DNA of 64,000 nt. Source: Apiosordaria backusii (taxonomy: Eukaryota; Ascomycota; Sordariomycetes; Sordariales; Lasiosphaeriaceae). A program made the position numbers and the translations under genes. Positions within the stretch are counted from its first letter, which is position 1, and every line of letters starts with the position of its first letter. This document shows, one piece after another, positions 23,801-37,500 of this stretch. Under the pieces are notes generated by a model. The model worked only from the letters and a program-made list of their open reading frames with translations. It had not been told where the DNA came from and did no database searches. The stretch is from NCBI GenBank assembly GCA_030549205.1, contig JAUKTV010000001.1:1612001-1676000 (forward strand), read 5' to 3'.

Positions 23801-26800
23801 AACAACGCACTTATTCTACCGTTCAGATCACATCCCCCGCCCTCAGCCAGGACTCTCTACTTCACCAATCACGCTGCTCAGACTTTGCTAAACTCCTCAA
23901 TCTCTTCCCCAGGGGGTAACAAATGTGACTTGATCAACACTCACCGCTCAGTCCCCCCTTAAATAAGCCAGTAATGTCATTGTTGTCCTACGACATCCAC
24001 ACTCGGCATAACTTATGGAGGATATCATTTTGGCATAAGGCATAACTACTAATCCATCACCCGGCATTTGTATGTGGTGAATCCCGGATCTCCTTTTCCT
24101 TCAATACCTATCTCACGACTCCGGTCCGTCGGATGGGTATCTGGGTGATGTTTAAATCATGATGGTATGGTTGTCTCTCACAGAAAATTGTCTCACACAC
24201 ACACACCAAGATCTTAAGCCATACATACCTTACCTATCCTCCTCGACACAATTCACAACAACTATTTCCAAACATTGGTAAAAATCCCTTTTATTTTCCC
24301 ATAAACTCTCAATTACCAGATGACGTTCTTGCTAGGTAGGTAGTCATGCTTTCCCCAAGACAGTTACCTACCTACTCTAGTCGTCGTCAGTGATTGGCCC
24401 CCCAGAAACACCCCATGTGTAAGCCCATCACGCCCATGCAAGATCGACACATCCGAATCGGTCGACACCAATCCCTCTCATCCCCAAAACAATTTAGATC
24501 TCCCGTCATCAACCCCAATGTAATAGCTATATAAATTATTTGATCGAGTTATACCACTCCCATCTCATAGGTGCGCCTATACCATACTGGCTTTACCCTA
24601 CATATCATACAACACTCTAAATAAACCAAGGGTTTGCCGTCCCGGAGGTATGTAGTGCACCTAGTTTAGCCTTCACTTTGTACATTACATACCTACATCT
24701 GTACCAATCAAGCCAAGATACAAAACATAACCTCATCACCATCCACCCCATAGGTACCTAGCTAGGCGTCATGATTCACATTTCCCACGTTTTAGTTACC
24801 ATCTACTTATTCAGTTCCCCTGCCCCGAATCTCGGTCCCAGGTAAGTACGTACTTCCCCATCCACATCATTCCCTGTATGTACCCATCTTACCTTGATAT
24901 CCCAATCTCACCCTCAGCCTCGCAAACACTACTACTTCCACTCCTCCATCAACCTACCTCCCTATACCTACTTCAACCCACATCCATCCATCCGAAATGT
25001 TTCCCTTCCCTTCTTTCCCTTGCTCCATCTCCATACCCGTCTCCCTCAATACACCAATAACCATCCCGCGATCCCCAACCCCCCCCATATGCCGTCCAAC
25101 CCCCATCATCAGATATCAATTCCAACATCCAAGTTTCTCACCTGTTGCGAACTCCACAGTGCAATCTCCCCCATGCATACTCAACTCCAACCTCCTCCGT
25201 CATAATCACGTACAACAACTGCATCTGCCATCAAAAATCCCCACCACTCCGCATCTCGGCCCCCCCTACCCTAAAAGCAATACCCTAGTCCCTACCGTTC
25301 CCCTCAAAGTGGGTCACCCGCAAAGTGGGGTTGTGCGGAGACTGTCCCAGGATGGTCCTTGATCTTGATCAAAAACCATTGGATCCCCCTCCTCCTGCCT
25401 CCTCAAAAAGCTCCTTGATTCCCGTCCTTGCCCGGAGTGTACAAACAAATGTAGCAGACAAATCGAAAAACTTGATAAATGATACCCCTCACACAACCTG
25501 ACCACCAGCAAGAGTGGTCGAACTAATTTCGAAGCAAGACGCGAAATGTACGTAAACCGACTAATTTCGCCATCCCGCGGGCCGATGCGGCATCGTCGTC
25601 ATCGTCGGCTATCTTGAAAAACAAAAACTGCCCAGAGTAGAATAATAACCGGACCAAAACTTCATGGTCGGCGCGCGGCAGGGACGGGAAAAGAAACTCT
25701 CTCTGCTGGCCAATGAAAAGCAAATCAGGAATCACGCAATATCACATACGTACCAAATAGATCCCCTTGCTAAATCTCTTGAAAGCCAACCTTTGCCAAA
25801 CAAAGAGATATTCCAGCGGATTGATGGATCGCGGACGGTCTCGGAAAAGCTACCGTGCTATCTGTCGTCTGGAGCCCTCCCGATGTCGCCCAGTGGGATG
25901 TCCCCATCAGCCCGTGGTGCCGCCGCGTTGCTCGGCCACACTATGGTGTAACGGGCCGACAAACTTCTCAAAGATTCGTGATGGCGTTATCATTCGTCGA
26001 GCCAAAGTTTTCCTGTGTCCCAGAGAGATACGGAATATTCCTCAAATCGACAACAGGTTGACACCGGTCCTGTTAGTTTGCCAGCCGAATCAGAATCAAG
26101 CATTCAAATCCACCATTCCTCTCTTCCCCACCCCTACCTTCTTTCCCATCACCACTGCAGCTCGGCTCTCAAAAATATTCATCACAACTCACATGGACGT
26201 GGCGTCTCGTATCGATATATGTGGTGTTATCGTTGCCAGGCAGCACCTCACTTCTAAATGAAAATTCCACATCTCAATCCATCCCCGCGGAACTCAAGCG
26301 CTCTGTCTTGAACCCTGAATGGCGTATTCGCAACTCGTTAGTCGACAGTCCAAAATTAACCATCACCTTCTACCATGAAAAACCCTATAACCGAGGACCT
26401 TTCTGCAGTGATCGCGAGTCGCACTCACATTGGCGTCGACTGTCCTGCCAATGAGCAGCCCTTGTGGCGAGCTGGTTTACCCACAACGCCCACTGATGCA
26501 GGCGATTGCGTGCATGATGCACCCTCAGACGAGTGCGGTGGCCCAGGAAACCAAACATGTCGTGGTGTTAATCGCACCCCATGATCTCCGATCTGACTCT
26601 CCATCGATTACCTAATCGGCCTCCCGTTTCTGTGCGGGTAAGTGGGGGATCAAAATGTGGAGATGGAGGACCCCGAACCCCTCCCGTTGATTGACGTTGA
26701 GATTGAGGGCCGTTTTCCTCGGCGTTCCGCACCGTTCCCCGCTTTGCCGGAACGGAGCACCGCTCCGGTTTCAGCGCTGTGGTTGGGCGGCAGCCCCGAG

Positions 26801-29800
26801 GTGCTTCATCGGATTTTCCGGAGTCGATCGCCTTTTTGGCACCGAAGACGGAAACGCCATCCTACCATGCAGGGTGAAGGAAATTGACATCTCATATGTT
26901 TGCAACAAAAAGAAGGGGTGACACAACCTAAACTTACCAAGAGCCCGTGTAACACAACACACACCAGTAACCTTGTTGCCGTGAAGCTGTCCTGTCCTTG
27001 GGTGGTAGAATGCGCCATTCGGTACCAGCAAGATGCAGCTCTTGCCTGGCAATTTGATATGGCGTTCAGTCGTCGAAAACAAGGGTTCCTTCACGGCCGG
27101 CGGTTGACACGGAGTGTGAACTGCATGTTGTGCGCAGAATATCGGCTCGAGAAGGCAAGCAGAACTGCGTCCTTTGATGGTGGTTGCAGGAACGTACCCC
27201 TGTCTCGCAGACTATCGAAAGCATCCTGGATCTTGGCATCCGATAAGCTTCTTGGTTGATCGGAGATCTTCTTGTTGCCATCCCGTTGTAGTCGAATGTC
27301 AGGAAATTCGAGAATAACGGCAGCAACGGTGACCTGCCGCTGATAGCGCCCTTTCACCGACCGATCAGCATCTAGGCGAATACCCTGGCACGAGCAGCAA
27401 CTGCTGGACAAAAGACCGCATCACATCAATGGCTCACTTGGATTCCACACCGAAGACAAGCTGTATGACACCGAGACCTAGGCTGTCTTGATTGCCCAAG
27501 CCTTGTTCTGGCCTCAGTTTGCCTTCAATTTATTGTTCCATTCATTACCAGCGCAAATCTTGGTGGTTTTTGTGATGCCGGACTTGGATCCAGATAAGCC
27601 CATAGAACTGAATGGCTGTGTGCACCTACCGGCATCTGTCGTCAATTCAAGTGCAACATCCTGTTTTGTGTGCCGGCAATATATAGGAGACCTTCGGGTG
27701 CGAAACCGGCAACCTCGAGATCGAAAAGTGTCAAAATTGCGCGAGTGTGTGCGTGGCATCGCGCGGTTATCCAGCATCATTCCTGCCGGGCATATCACAA
27801 CAATGCCGAGTCTTCTCCAACCGGCAGCCAAATTGGTTTGAAGGGTTGCATAACGTGACGATTGGCTTCTCGTTTGCAGCCGCTTCCGGTTTGTTTTCTT
27901 TGCTGTCATTACTGTCCCTGTGTTGCCAACACTGGTTGCATCTCGACGTCTTTCGTGCCTTAGCTTGCTCGCGGATGGTCAAGCTGCCGCCGTCTTGTGG
28001 AGGCCGGTTTGACTTTGTCATGAAAACCCCCAACTGCCGTGGAGAATCATCGTCACAGCTCGGCCTTTGTTGGCGCGGGCGTGCATGCGCCTACCAAAGC
28101 GATGGCACCACGTCGAGAAGCCCTGCATCAAAAAGCCCTCTCAGATCCCCTGCTGAGGTGTGATCGCGCGCGTCTGTTTCGACGTCTGAAGACGCGGGTG
28201 CCATATCCGTTATGTCCGTCTGTAAATATTCTACAGGGCGGCAGAGCAGAAAGGCTCTGGAAGACGGGCAAGACACTTTTTCAACTTCCAAGTGGACAGC
28301 TGATCAATTTCCCGGTTCCCCCGGCCCTGAGATGCTTCTGGCTTGCAGAGAGCAAAGCAAAGCATGATGCTGTGTTTTGAGTGTTGGCAATGTGTCGTAT
28401 GGAGCAACGCTGGCCTGGAAGGTTGGAGCTCTCATTTTCTCCGCACGAATCAAGTGTGGCTGCCAGAAGCTTTTCCCCCCCCCTCTTTCTTGCCTCCGCA
28501 CCCTCTTCTCACCTGCCCCTCACCACCCCGGAGTCTAACATCGCACACCGAGAGAAACGAGGGGCTCTGAATGGCCCGTCAGCGAGATGCTGACCTTGAG
28601 TTCATGTGGCCTACCCGATCCCATCGACGTCTTAGCGCAAACTGACAAGCCTCGTTACGACACAAACCACGAGGTCAGAAGTGTCCAGAACGTCATCCCT
28701 GGAGAGCTTCATCGAAGCCGTACCTCAGAACCGATAACAGCCGTCATCACCTGTGAACCAACAACCACAGAACACCACACAGCTCGACAACAATGACAAA
28801 CGGCACCGGGTATAGATAAAACCCTCTCAGTAGGACCCCGCCATCCCGCCCTTAAACTCCTGGATGTCTGGACCTCCGACATAATAAGTGCAGAATGCAC
28901 ATATGTATAGCTTGCCGTGTGAGCAACGTGTAGCATCGTCGACCTGCCCACCCTCTCTCAAACCGTGGGTGCAGCAGACGCAGGTCCAACTCAAAAAGGC
29001 ATGGCGCGGCTCTGTACTGTATCTCGGAGGAGGGGCGTGGGGGTAAATGAAGGGGGGTGGACTGTTTCGCTGGGCTCACCCTCTTGGGCGTGTTGTTTGT
29101 ACTTTGCGGAGGTCTGTCTGTGCGGAAAGGGACCATTCGTAGCGGGGTTCTGGGGAAACGTATCGTTGAGAGGCACCACTGAGGGGAGTTTTCCGGGGTC
29201 GAGTCTCCAAAACCGCCTCTGGATCGAGCATTAGCGGCTCTAGGGCGATGCACCCGGACGATTCAGTCGATGGCGTCTGTTCTTAGCACCGGAGAGAGGT
29301 AGGCTGCTCCACCCATCTCGAGATGTGGCCGGGGATGAAGGTGCCACGGTTCATCAGGTTTTGGATGCGTTTGCAAGAAACAAGATCGGGTCCCTTCCCG
29401 AAAGAGCTGCTTGGCGACCGCAGTGCCATGGAGATGTCATATGTATATGTTCCCGTGTAGCAGGCACTCCAATCCCACTGTGTTGTGCCTACCTATATCC
29501 TGATTAGCGGTTATGTCATCGCGGGGGGGGAGATCGAGCCCACTAAAACTTCACCTGCTTGGCCAAGCTGTCGAATGGTAGGCGAAAAGGGGATCATCCT
29601 TGCTGGAGGCCGGCCATCGAGATGCCCATGCTCACATGCTATTGATTGGTGAAATTAGATCGTCGTCGTCTGGGGATTTAGTCGGCAATGATTGTAGATA
29701 CCGGTCGTGGCAATTGACATCCAGATATGATGAAGCCGAAACGACAGAGAACTTTGCTGTGGTCTGCTTGAGCAAGGAAACCGAACCCCGAGCCTCTACG

Positions 29801-32381
29801 CAAAAATTGTGTGAGGTCACAGATCAGTGGAGCTGTGTCCTTCCTTCCCGTCCCATGAAGGCGAGAAGGTTTGGTCGAAAGAGGCAGGAACCATTCTTGA
29901 AAGAGAGTGGCCTGCAGGAGGGCAGTGTGGCTGTGGAAGGCGCGAGGAGGGCGAGACGCGGGAAAAGTGCAACCTCGTGTGCATAGCGAGCGCCCAGAGA
30001 GATGCTTTCCTATTCCGTCAGATGGAGATTCAATCATGATCATGCCTGTCCCATGTTGAGTATTGCCACGCTGAAGGTGCTTGGCCCTGTACCTTGGGTA
30101 GCAGATCGAAATTCCTGATTTCTCCTACTGTTGACTACACGCTTTCTGTCACCGACGCCCCCCCTCGTATCTTGAACTTTTATTTGCCGTTTTCGTGCTG
30201 TGTAACCATGTCGAGCCAATCAAACCCCACCTTTTTCTGTACGCAGTGCTTGTATGCTGGAGCTGCTACTCGTACCTGACAGGGAGGGTCACTGGCCTAA
30301 CAAGCCAGTCGGGTATTGGTCATGCCCCTCGGCCAAAAAGGCCCCGACTACCTAAATCTTGAACAGGAAGCAGGTACATACATTTCCTGACATGTCTGGT
30401 GACGTAGGCATGGGCCGCTGTCAGGTACTGTAGGTACATTAGACGACGAGCAGATGCAGATGACCAAGTTGTCGTCCGAAGGGACCAGACTCTGGTGGAA
30501 ATATCACTTGACTGCCATTACCATAAAGTAATGTGTAGTACCGAACCGGGTGTAGGATCGCCCGGTTCATGGCACTGTGAAAGTAGGTCACCAGTTTCTC
30601 GCGTGCTCATCCTTTCAGGTTGTTTTTGCGCGGCGGGAGGAGCTTCTCGGTCTGATCTTCCATTTCAGGCTTGCGTGTCTCCACCCTTTATCTACTCGAC
30701 TGTCTGTGTTGTTTTGGGTCCAGATCTCGGTCACTTGACTTCGTCAACACCCCAATCTGGTGCTTTGTCAAGGATTCCCGGACATGCTATGTACACTATA
30801 ACGGTTTCTGTCAGGGAGTCGTATGTCTCTTGTCTGGGACAGGGTTGGTGATTTGAATTACCTCAACGAACCAGTGTGTTACAACGGCCGTCGTCTGATG
30901 ATTAAGAGCCGTATAGAAGCGAACTTTGCATTCGAAGGGCCCTTAGGAGGAGCGGCTCATGTGATATCGTAGACGTGCCGGTGGATTGGCCGTGTCTGTA
31001 GTCTTTCTTGATCGGTCCAGGTGCATCATGCAACACCAGATCGACCTATCAGGGACCCTGGAAAGAGCCTCGGGGTCATCAGAGCGTGGGTAGTCCATAC
31101 AAAGGTCCCAGGGCCGCTGTCAACTAACCTGGCATATCGGACAAGCGCATGTGGCGGCGACCAAGAGGAGGCTCCAGGGCACCTCCGGTGCGTGTCGCAT
31201 GTCGTTACGCCGAGCTGGATGCTGCTGGGGGAAGCGGGACGTGGGCGTGTGCATGGTCAAGCGCAAGACTTCCTTGGACCATGGAGGACCGAATGCCGTG
31301 TCACCCATGCCATTCCTCGCCTACCTAGGCCAAGCATCAAGTGAACATGGGCAGGCATCATGTTGCGGCAACGTTGGTGTTCCAGCTCGATGTGCAAATG
31401 TCGTGCATTGGTTAAGGTTCGCCTGTTGTGCTACCTGACAATGGCAAAGATCGCCAGCATGTCCCTGGTAGCCACATTGGGACGACTACCCGCTTCTGAT
31501 TGGTCCGTTTTGTTATTCTTATTCCATCGACGACCACGCAGCGTGTATGAATGAAAAAGCATCAAGAGAGCGAGGCCAATAACTTTTGCCATTGGATAAG
31601 AGAGCAGCGTCCCCGTCAGTCTATCTATTTCTAACGGACACCATTCTAATTCTCTTGTGTATTTCCTCTTGCCGTCCCAAAGGGTGAGAGATTTGCTCTT
31701 CGACCCATCCCAACCGAGCCCCCAGACCTGTTCCCTGCCTATTAAAGAGCGAGTGCCCATTTCCGAAGCCTCGCTCCCTGCCAACATCACCCCGAATCAC
31801 GACAAGCCCAATGCTGCCGTTTCGTGTGTTTCCTGCCGGCGACCTTTGAATACCATTACGATTTTGACCCTGGAGACCCGTTTCCCACCAAAAAACCGTC
31901 CTAGCCACAATGGGCACCCAAATGAAGAGATGATTCAAAGAAAAGAAAGAAGGAAAAAAAAGAAAAAGAAAAAAAAAACGAAAAACAAATAGAAATGTGA
32001 AAAAAACAGAAAAAAAAAGAAAAAGAAAAAAAAAAAACTCTCAAACTTTTCCTCGTCGCAAACCAACCCCAATTTTTGTTGTTGTGATGAATCAAAAGAT
32101 GCGCCTCGAACAACTTGAGAAAGAAAACGAGCCACAGGGGGCGAGAAGAACCCAATGCCCAAAAACCAATCCCGTCCGGGATAAAGGAGTCCTGTTGACC
32201 TCAATCCCATGCCCTTATATCCTGACCCGACCGTCCTGATACCCAAAAAATGAAATTCGTAGCATCCAAACCATTCGGCCAACCATGAATCATGATATTC
32301 ATGCACTGGCGAGACGGCTTCTTGTAGGAGGTCGTCCACCGCCCGTGCTTCTTCCGGCGCCGGTGTGTTGCGCCGTGTATG
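20866..32381. other. 11.5-kb gene-free stretch
   Basis: No protein-coding gene could be supported on either strand. All ORFs are short, lack domains and show no third-position bias. No tRNA-like B-box with a matching arm was recognised. Composition is uneven: 22.1-22.5 kb is G-rich on the plus strand, 23.5-25.3 kb is very poor in G and rich in C/T/A, and the remainder is mixed. It contains small hairpins near 30291-30349 and an A/G tract at 31936-32037. The stretch lies 3' of both flanking genes (the P-loop gene and GT2). Small or multi-intron genes or non-coding RNAs could be hidden in it. Confidence 0.45.
31936..32037 (+). repeat. A/G homopurine tract, about 100 bases
   Basis: A stretch made almost wholly of A and G (runs of A broken by single G, with a few C or T), about 350 bases past the GT2 stop codon. 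On the GT2 coding strand it is T/C-rich. Confidence 0.9.
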
Positions 32382-33982
32382 TTACAACACTTCGGTGTCC
32401 ACCGAACACCCGCTAAACTCGTGTTTCTGCGCCAGCGAGGATGCTCGGCGTGCTTGTGAGGTGGCTGTGTGCCGTACGGACTCGAGAAGGTCCGGCCCGG
32501 TCGGCATGGCCATCGCTTGGCTGCGAGTGGGCTTCTCTTGGAGACGGAACTGGTTGTGCTCGTCGCCATCCTCACGACTGCCCCACGATGTCTGCTTTAG
32601 CGTGAACAACGCGTACAGCTTGATAAATCCGTGGAACCAGCCGAACAGAATGGACACGGGCAGGAACATGATGTCACTCGGATTCCTGCGAAACAGCCCA
32701 ACCAGTTTTACCACTTTCGTGAAGCAAAACATGAATATTATTTCTGCAGCGAGTAGGATATAGCGACTCCTGAGCTCCCAGTTTTCCGTCGCCCACCAGC
32801 ACGAGAAGAGCAGAAGGGGATCGACGACAAAGGCCAGCGAGGTAAATGTGGCAATGTGGAGCGCGTACGTGCACCAGAGCTGTTGACTGTTTCGTGGACT
32901 TGGTCAGCTTTTCTGGGGGGTTGCAACAAAAAAAGGGGGGAGGGGGTTGTTGTCATACGTAAGCACGTGTCTTTCATGCACAAGGCTGGTCCAGTTGCTC
33001 CTCCAATTGCTTCTCGCCCAGCGGGAACATTGATACAAGAATTTGAACCCGTTTTCAAGCGTCGTCTCAATCTCGCACTCGTTCTCGTACTGGATCCAGG
33101 TCTTCCATCTTTGCGCCACGAGCCACCGAGTCACATAGTTGTCGTCGTCGGCATTCAAGATGTACTTGCCCCATTTCTCGTTTTTGAAACCTCCCAGAAA
33201 GTCATAGCTCTTGAGAATCTCGGTTCGGTAGGCGCCGGTGCGCCCCGACATGCAAGAGGTTCCGCCGTCAATGTTGTGGGTCGCCGAGATTTCAAAATTC
33301 CTCCTCTCAATGTAAGCTGCGCCAAGCCAATTGAAGATGCGCGTTGTCAAATCGCCATCTACACGCTTTACTCGCTGGCATGTCCCAACTCCGCCCATTC
33401 TGTCGTCCTCAAACGGGGCCAAAAGCCAAGGCATCAGAGTTGAAGGCCATTCCACATCGTCATCAGCCATGACCGTGATGGGAGTCTGAACATGATCCCC
33501 CTCGAGCGCCCTGCACACCTGAAGCCGTTTGTTGGCCTTGTCAACATGCAGAACCTCGATCACGGTTGGGTGCGTGCTGTTCACCCCACGGAGAGCCAAA
33601 GCAGCCTTCTCCAACGCATTGTGCTTGTTCCAAGTGGTGACCAAGATGAGCTTGGCAGGTCTGCAGGCGAGAATGCTCTCCAGAGACGGCTGGAGCTCCT
33701 GTGGGCGGTTGTGAATGGTGGGGATGATCACTGTGACGTCGTTTGAGGTGTATCTTGGTTTCTCCCAGTTTGGAGCTATGGATTTGTATGTCCAATGGCT
33801 GATGCAATGAACAATGAGGCGGACATAACGATGGAGCCTAGAAACCAGCCTTGTCAGCTTCTTGCCAAATTTCTGCGAGGTGACAGATGAACATACCACA
33901 GGATTGTGTGAAAAATAGCCCAGAACTGCACAGACCAGAGGAAATCTAGCCTCGGGATTACAAGATCCATAAGCTGAGACAT
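32382..33982 (-). CDS. Membrane family-2 glycosyltransferase (Cps1/ZtGT2-like)
   Basis: A predicted processive polysaccharide synthase of the plasma or Golgi membrane. Three exons, 33982-33897, 33837-32959 and 32886-32382, give 489 residues. The introns are 59 nt (33838-33896, GTATGT..TAG, branch GCTGAC) and 72 nt (32887-32958, GTATGA..CAG, branch GCTGACC). The N-terminus (MSQLMDLVIPRLDFLWSVQF) leads into a membrane helix. GT2 motifs are clear: VIIPTIHNRP (65-74), the nucleotide-sugar DXD as MADDDVEWP (Asp154-156), the acceptor-side NADDDNYV (Asp259-261) and QCSRW (298-302, the QxxRW motif of processive synthases). Two to three membrane helices follow, then a polar tail. In other fungi, proteins of this family are needed for hyphal growth on solid surfaces; the same role here is inferred. 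The gene stands alone between two large gene-free regions. Confidence 0.92.
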
Positions 33983-34554
33983 ACTGGTTTTGAGCGAGTG
34001 AGATGCAGACAAAATGGAGAATATTGTCTGTTTTATAGAGACAGGCCAGTTTCGGGCTGTTTTGAAGATTTGGTGACAAGTCTCGCCAAGCTGCGAGATC
34101 GAGGTCGGTGGTAGGGTAATGTTTCGTTTTGGGACGTCGAGGTTTCAGTAACGACGTCGGAGCGGAGCCCAGTCGGGAGGGAAGCGGGAGGAGAGCGGGT
34201 TGTGGGTACTAAGAAACGGCACGGCCGTGTCATGAAAGTCGAGGGGTTGTAGGGGAGACAGGAGTCTTCTCCAGCACTCGACTTCTTCTTCCCCGGCGAG
34301 AGAGTCTGCCCGTGCGTGTGGGACAGAGACTGAAATCAGACAAAACGACCGGCACAGGCGAGTCTCGCTGGCACAACAATGATGCTGATGCCGTCGACGA
34401 GGATGCCTAAGATAGTATACACACAAGACGGGGCAACGTCAAGGAAACAAAGCCATGGCATAGACCAATTGGCCTCTTGAAGAAAACAAGGACGAAAAAG
34501 CAAAGACGGGGCGGGAAGACATCCCCGGGTCTAGGCTCGGGGAGGGAGTGCCGG

Positions 34555-34564
34555 CATATATAGG
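34555..34564 (-). promoter_or_regulatory. TATA-like element upstream of the GT2 gene
   Basis: CCTATATATG on the minus strand, about 570 bases upstream of the GT2 start codon. It would imply a long leader. The only support is the motif and its position. Confidence 0.3.
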
Positions 34565-37500
34565 CAGAGGGGGACGACAAGCGAGGAAGGAGGAGACGGG
34601 CGACGCATCAGGATGTGGTACTCTCTGTCAACTTTGACAGAGCTTCCATGACAAGGAAAGGAACAAATGAAAAGGCAAGATTTTGCTCAGAGGAGTGGCA
34701 GCAGCAAGAGAGATGGAGGGTACCGTCCATGTACTGGGCGTCGGCAACTGCCCGGCAGCAGCCCATGCAGAGGTACTCAGTCCACGATGGAGGTGGAAAG
34801 CAATCTTGGAGGAAAGACTTAGTTGCAGCTGGTACCCCCGTACATCGTACCTCGAAAGCTATTAGCTGGAAGGGGGACCTTTCCCTTTGTTGCGCACCCT
34901 CGACGTGAAGTGGAACGCCAGTGAAGACAACAAGGTGCACAACTGCACAACCCATGTACCTGTGAAAATTGGCCCATAACTGCGATTGTTTTGGGTAGTT
35001 TTTTGTAGACAGCCAAGCGTGCCGGGGCCAGCAAGGGGCGTGTCCCTAGCGTAGAGGTGTGATGGCCTGCCGGGGGGGTGTTGGGGTAAGGTCCCTTTTT
35101 GGGGGGCTTGCTGCATGTCGGAGGGGGGGTGCAGCCGTGAGAAACGGATGCCACTCACCACCGGGGGTTTACCCCAAGAAGTGATTTTAAATTTTTATTC
35201 GAGAAAGGTGTGCTTTGTACAGTTGTCCAATGTGCTTTAAAGTGCGCTAGAAGCGGGCCCTTTGGTATATTTCAATGGCTGTCTGCCCTCGGTGAACATC
35301 GCCAGACGGAGCTGTAACGGGAGCCCTCGATATCGTTTTGCTTTTGGCCTTTTGTCGAACATTGAAACTTCTGCCCGTTGACATGGATTCAAGGGACGGA
35401 GCGTTGCCAAGCCAAGCTCCCTGCGAGGTCTGGACACGCTGGAGCACCCCGCCAAAATCGCCGAGTTCGAGCGAGGGGTGACTGAGGCTTTAAAAAAATG
35501 GGCTGGACGGGGAGGTGGAGTCGCGATCCACCAGTGATTCCACGAAGAGCACATGTACTCTCTGGTACTTGGCCGTACAGACAGCAGCCTGTCCACGCAC
35601 CTTGCCTTTTGACCAGTAGGAGCCAGCATGGGAAGACACCTGAATCGCCGCGCCTGTATGTTCCCAGCATCAACAGGAGGGAATGAGTATGGCTTGTTGA
35701 GAGCCCTCCACTGCCAGCATCAGCTATCACCGTCAGCGCCTGCGCCTAAGCTTGCGCTTGCTGTTAGAACGGCATGTGGCCAGTGCTCCGCGGTGGGCCA
35801 GACCACTGAGACCAGACCATCATTAGTGTAGGAACTTGTGACCCTCTGAGCGCCTGATAGGCGTCTGTCTTCCTTTGGTAATCACCTCGCTGTGATAACC
35901 AGAGGCCTTCTGTGCTGGCGGCTGTTGGGAAGAGATATCACATGGCGGAGGGATTCGGAATCTGATTATTGGCGTGAGGTCAGTCCGCTGTTGGGCAATC
36001 ATATTCAGAGCTTGCTGCTCCACACCGGCCAAGGTTCAATCGACAGCCAGGTTCTTGACGATCGATCCCCCGGCTTTCTCGGCAACGACCGGCTTGCACC
36101 TGATGGCTTCTTGATGAATGGATAGAGCCGGCAGTCTCGTGGATGTTCGCGTTCGCTGAGAACACGGGATCTGTACGAAAGCGCGCGGTTCTCACAGGTT
36201 GGAAGTTGTACGTTATTAGTCATTTGCGGAGCACAGCAAATCCGATGTTGACAAAAGACGAATCATCGAATCATCAGATGAATATCAGGGCTCCAACAGT
36301 GGAGGTCTGGAACGGAGAACCGTTTGTTTTCTGGAGTCGTTGGCGTTCCCTTGACGATCCACCCCACGACCATCTACAACGCTGCTGTTGCAGTCGCAAT
36401 CCAATCCGTCGACCGTGATTAATTACCTGCCCGGAATGCACACCTGGGGGAGCACGGCGAGGGACGGGGCCGGAAAGACTCGAAACGATGTTGCTGCCGG
36501 CCTGGATATGGCACGGGTTCGACGGGGTAAAGGGACACTCGTGCTGGAGATTCAACATTATCGACTACCCCTTTGGGAACCCTCCCTCGGGCGAAACCTT
36601 TGATGGGCGGGGGAGAGCGGGTACAAATTTGGCCAAACAGGGTCTGCTCCTTGTCTGAGATGGGTCTAAACCCTACCGTCTTCAGGGATGTCATCGAGGG
36701 TGGGCAAACGGGAGCCCACTTGGCCGTGAACGGAGAACGGTCGAGCCGGCGATCCATTGCTCCGCCAATTTTGGCAATACGGAAGCACGGGCCACAGCGA
36801 CATGGTCAAAACAGGTCCCTTCTGCGCACCCTCGGTTGTCGGGATAACCCACGCAGCGAGATGCGGCTGCATCATATCATTTATCTTTGTGCTGGCGTGC
36901 TGGCAGGCAATATTTTGACGTGGGTGTCGCTAGGGTAGCCGAATATACGTGACGATGGTTGACGTGGGCTTCGCTTCGTCCTGTGTCTTTGAATGTGGGC
37001 GGGTCCGGATTGAGGGCGAAAGTCCCAACAGGTGTCGATGGCCACATTTCATGCAGGTACGATGTGTCCGGCCACTGCCGTGATGACGGAAAGACACCTT
37101 GCATCCGAACAAGATCTTGGGCGGTCCGCGGATGGTCGCCGGCGGCCGTGTAGACTAATCGGGGTCGAGCAGATGCGCCCCTGTTATAGAAACGGCTGTC
37201 ACTCCGAACACTGCTAGTAAGGATTGGTATGCATCGCATAGTTGACATGCCGCAACTCGGTGAAGCAGGCCTCGGTGAGAGTAGAAACATGGTTAGGGCT
37301 GGCTTTGTCATGCGCCGTCAAAGACATTCTGCGACGGTACCGCGTGTCACTGCGTGTCGACTATCAAGTTTTGAGGCCGGCGAGCTCTTGATGTGAGGCT
37401 GCCCCCTGCCATGACCCGCAGCAGTTGCCGACTATGGACATCGGGACCAAACTATGCCCTTGTCCAGGACAAATGCCGTGCAGAAAAAGGAAAAGAAGAA

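Noticed and set aside
33983..34079. Longer GT2 N-terminus starting at 34079
   Set aside because: That start is TTG and the frame is only open by chance through intron 1. The spliced start at 33982 gives the conserved membrane segment.
36490..36530. GGTTCGAC word resembling a tRNA B-box
   Set aside because: No T-arm stem, no anticodon arm and no acceptor stem could be paired around it.
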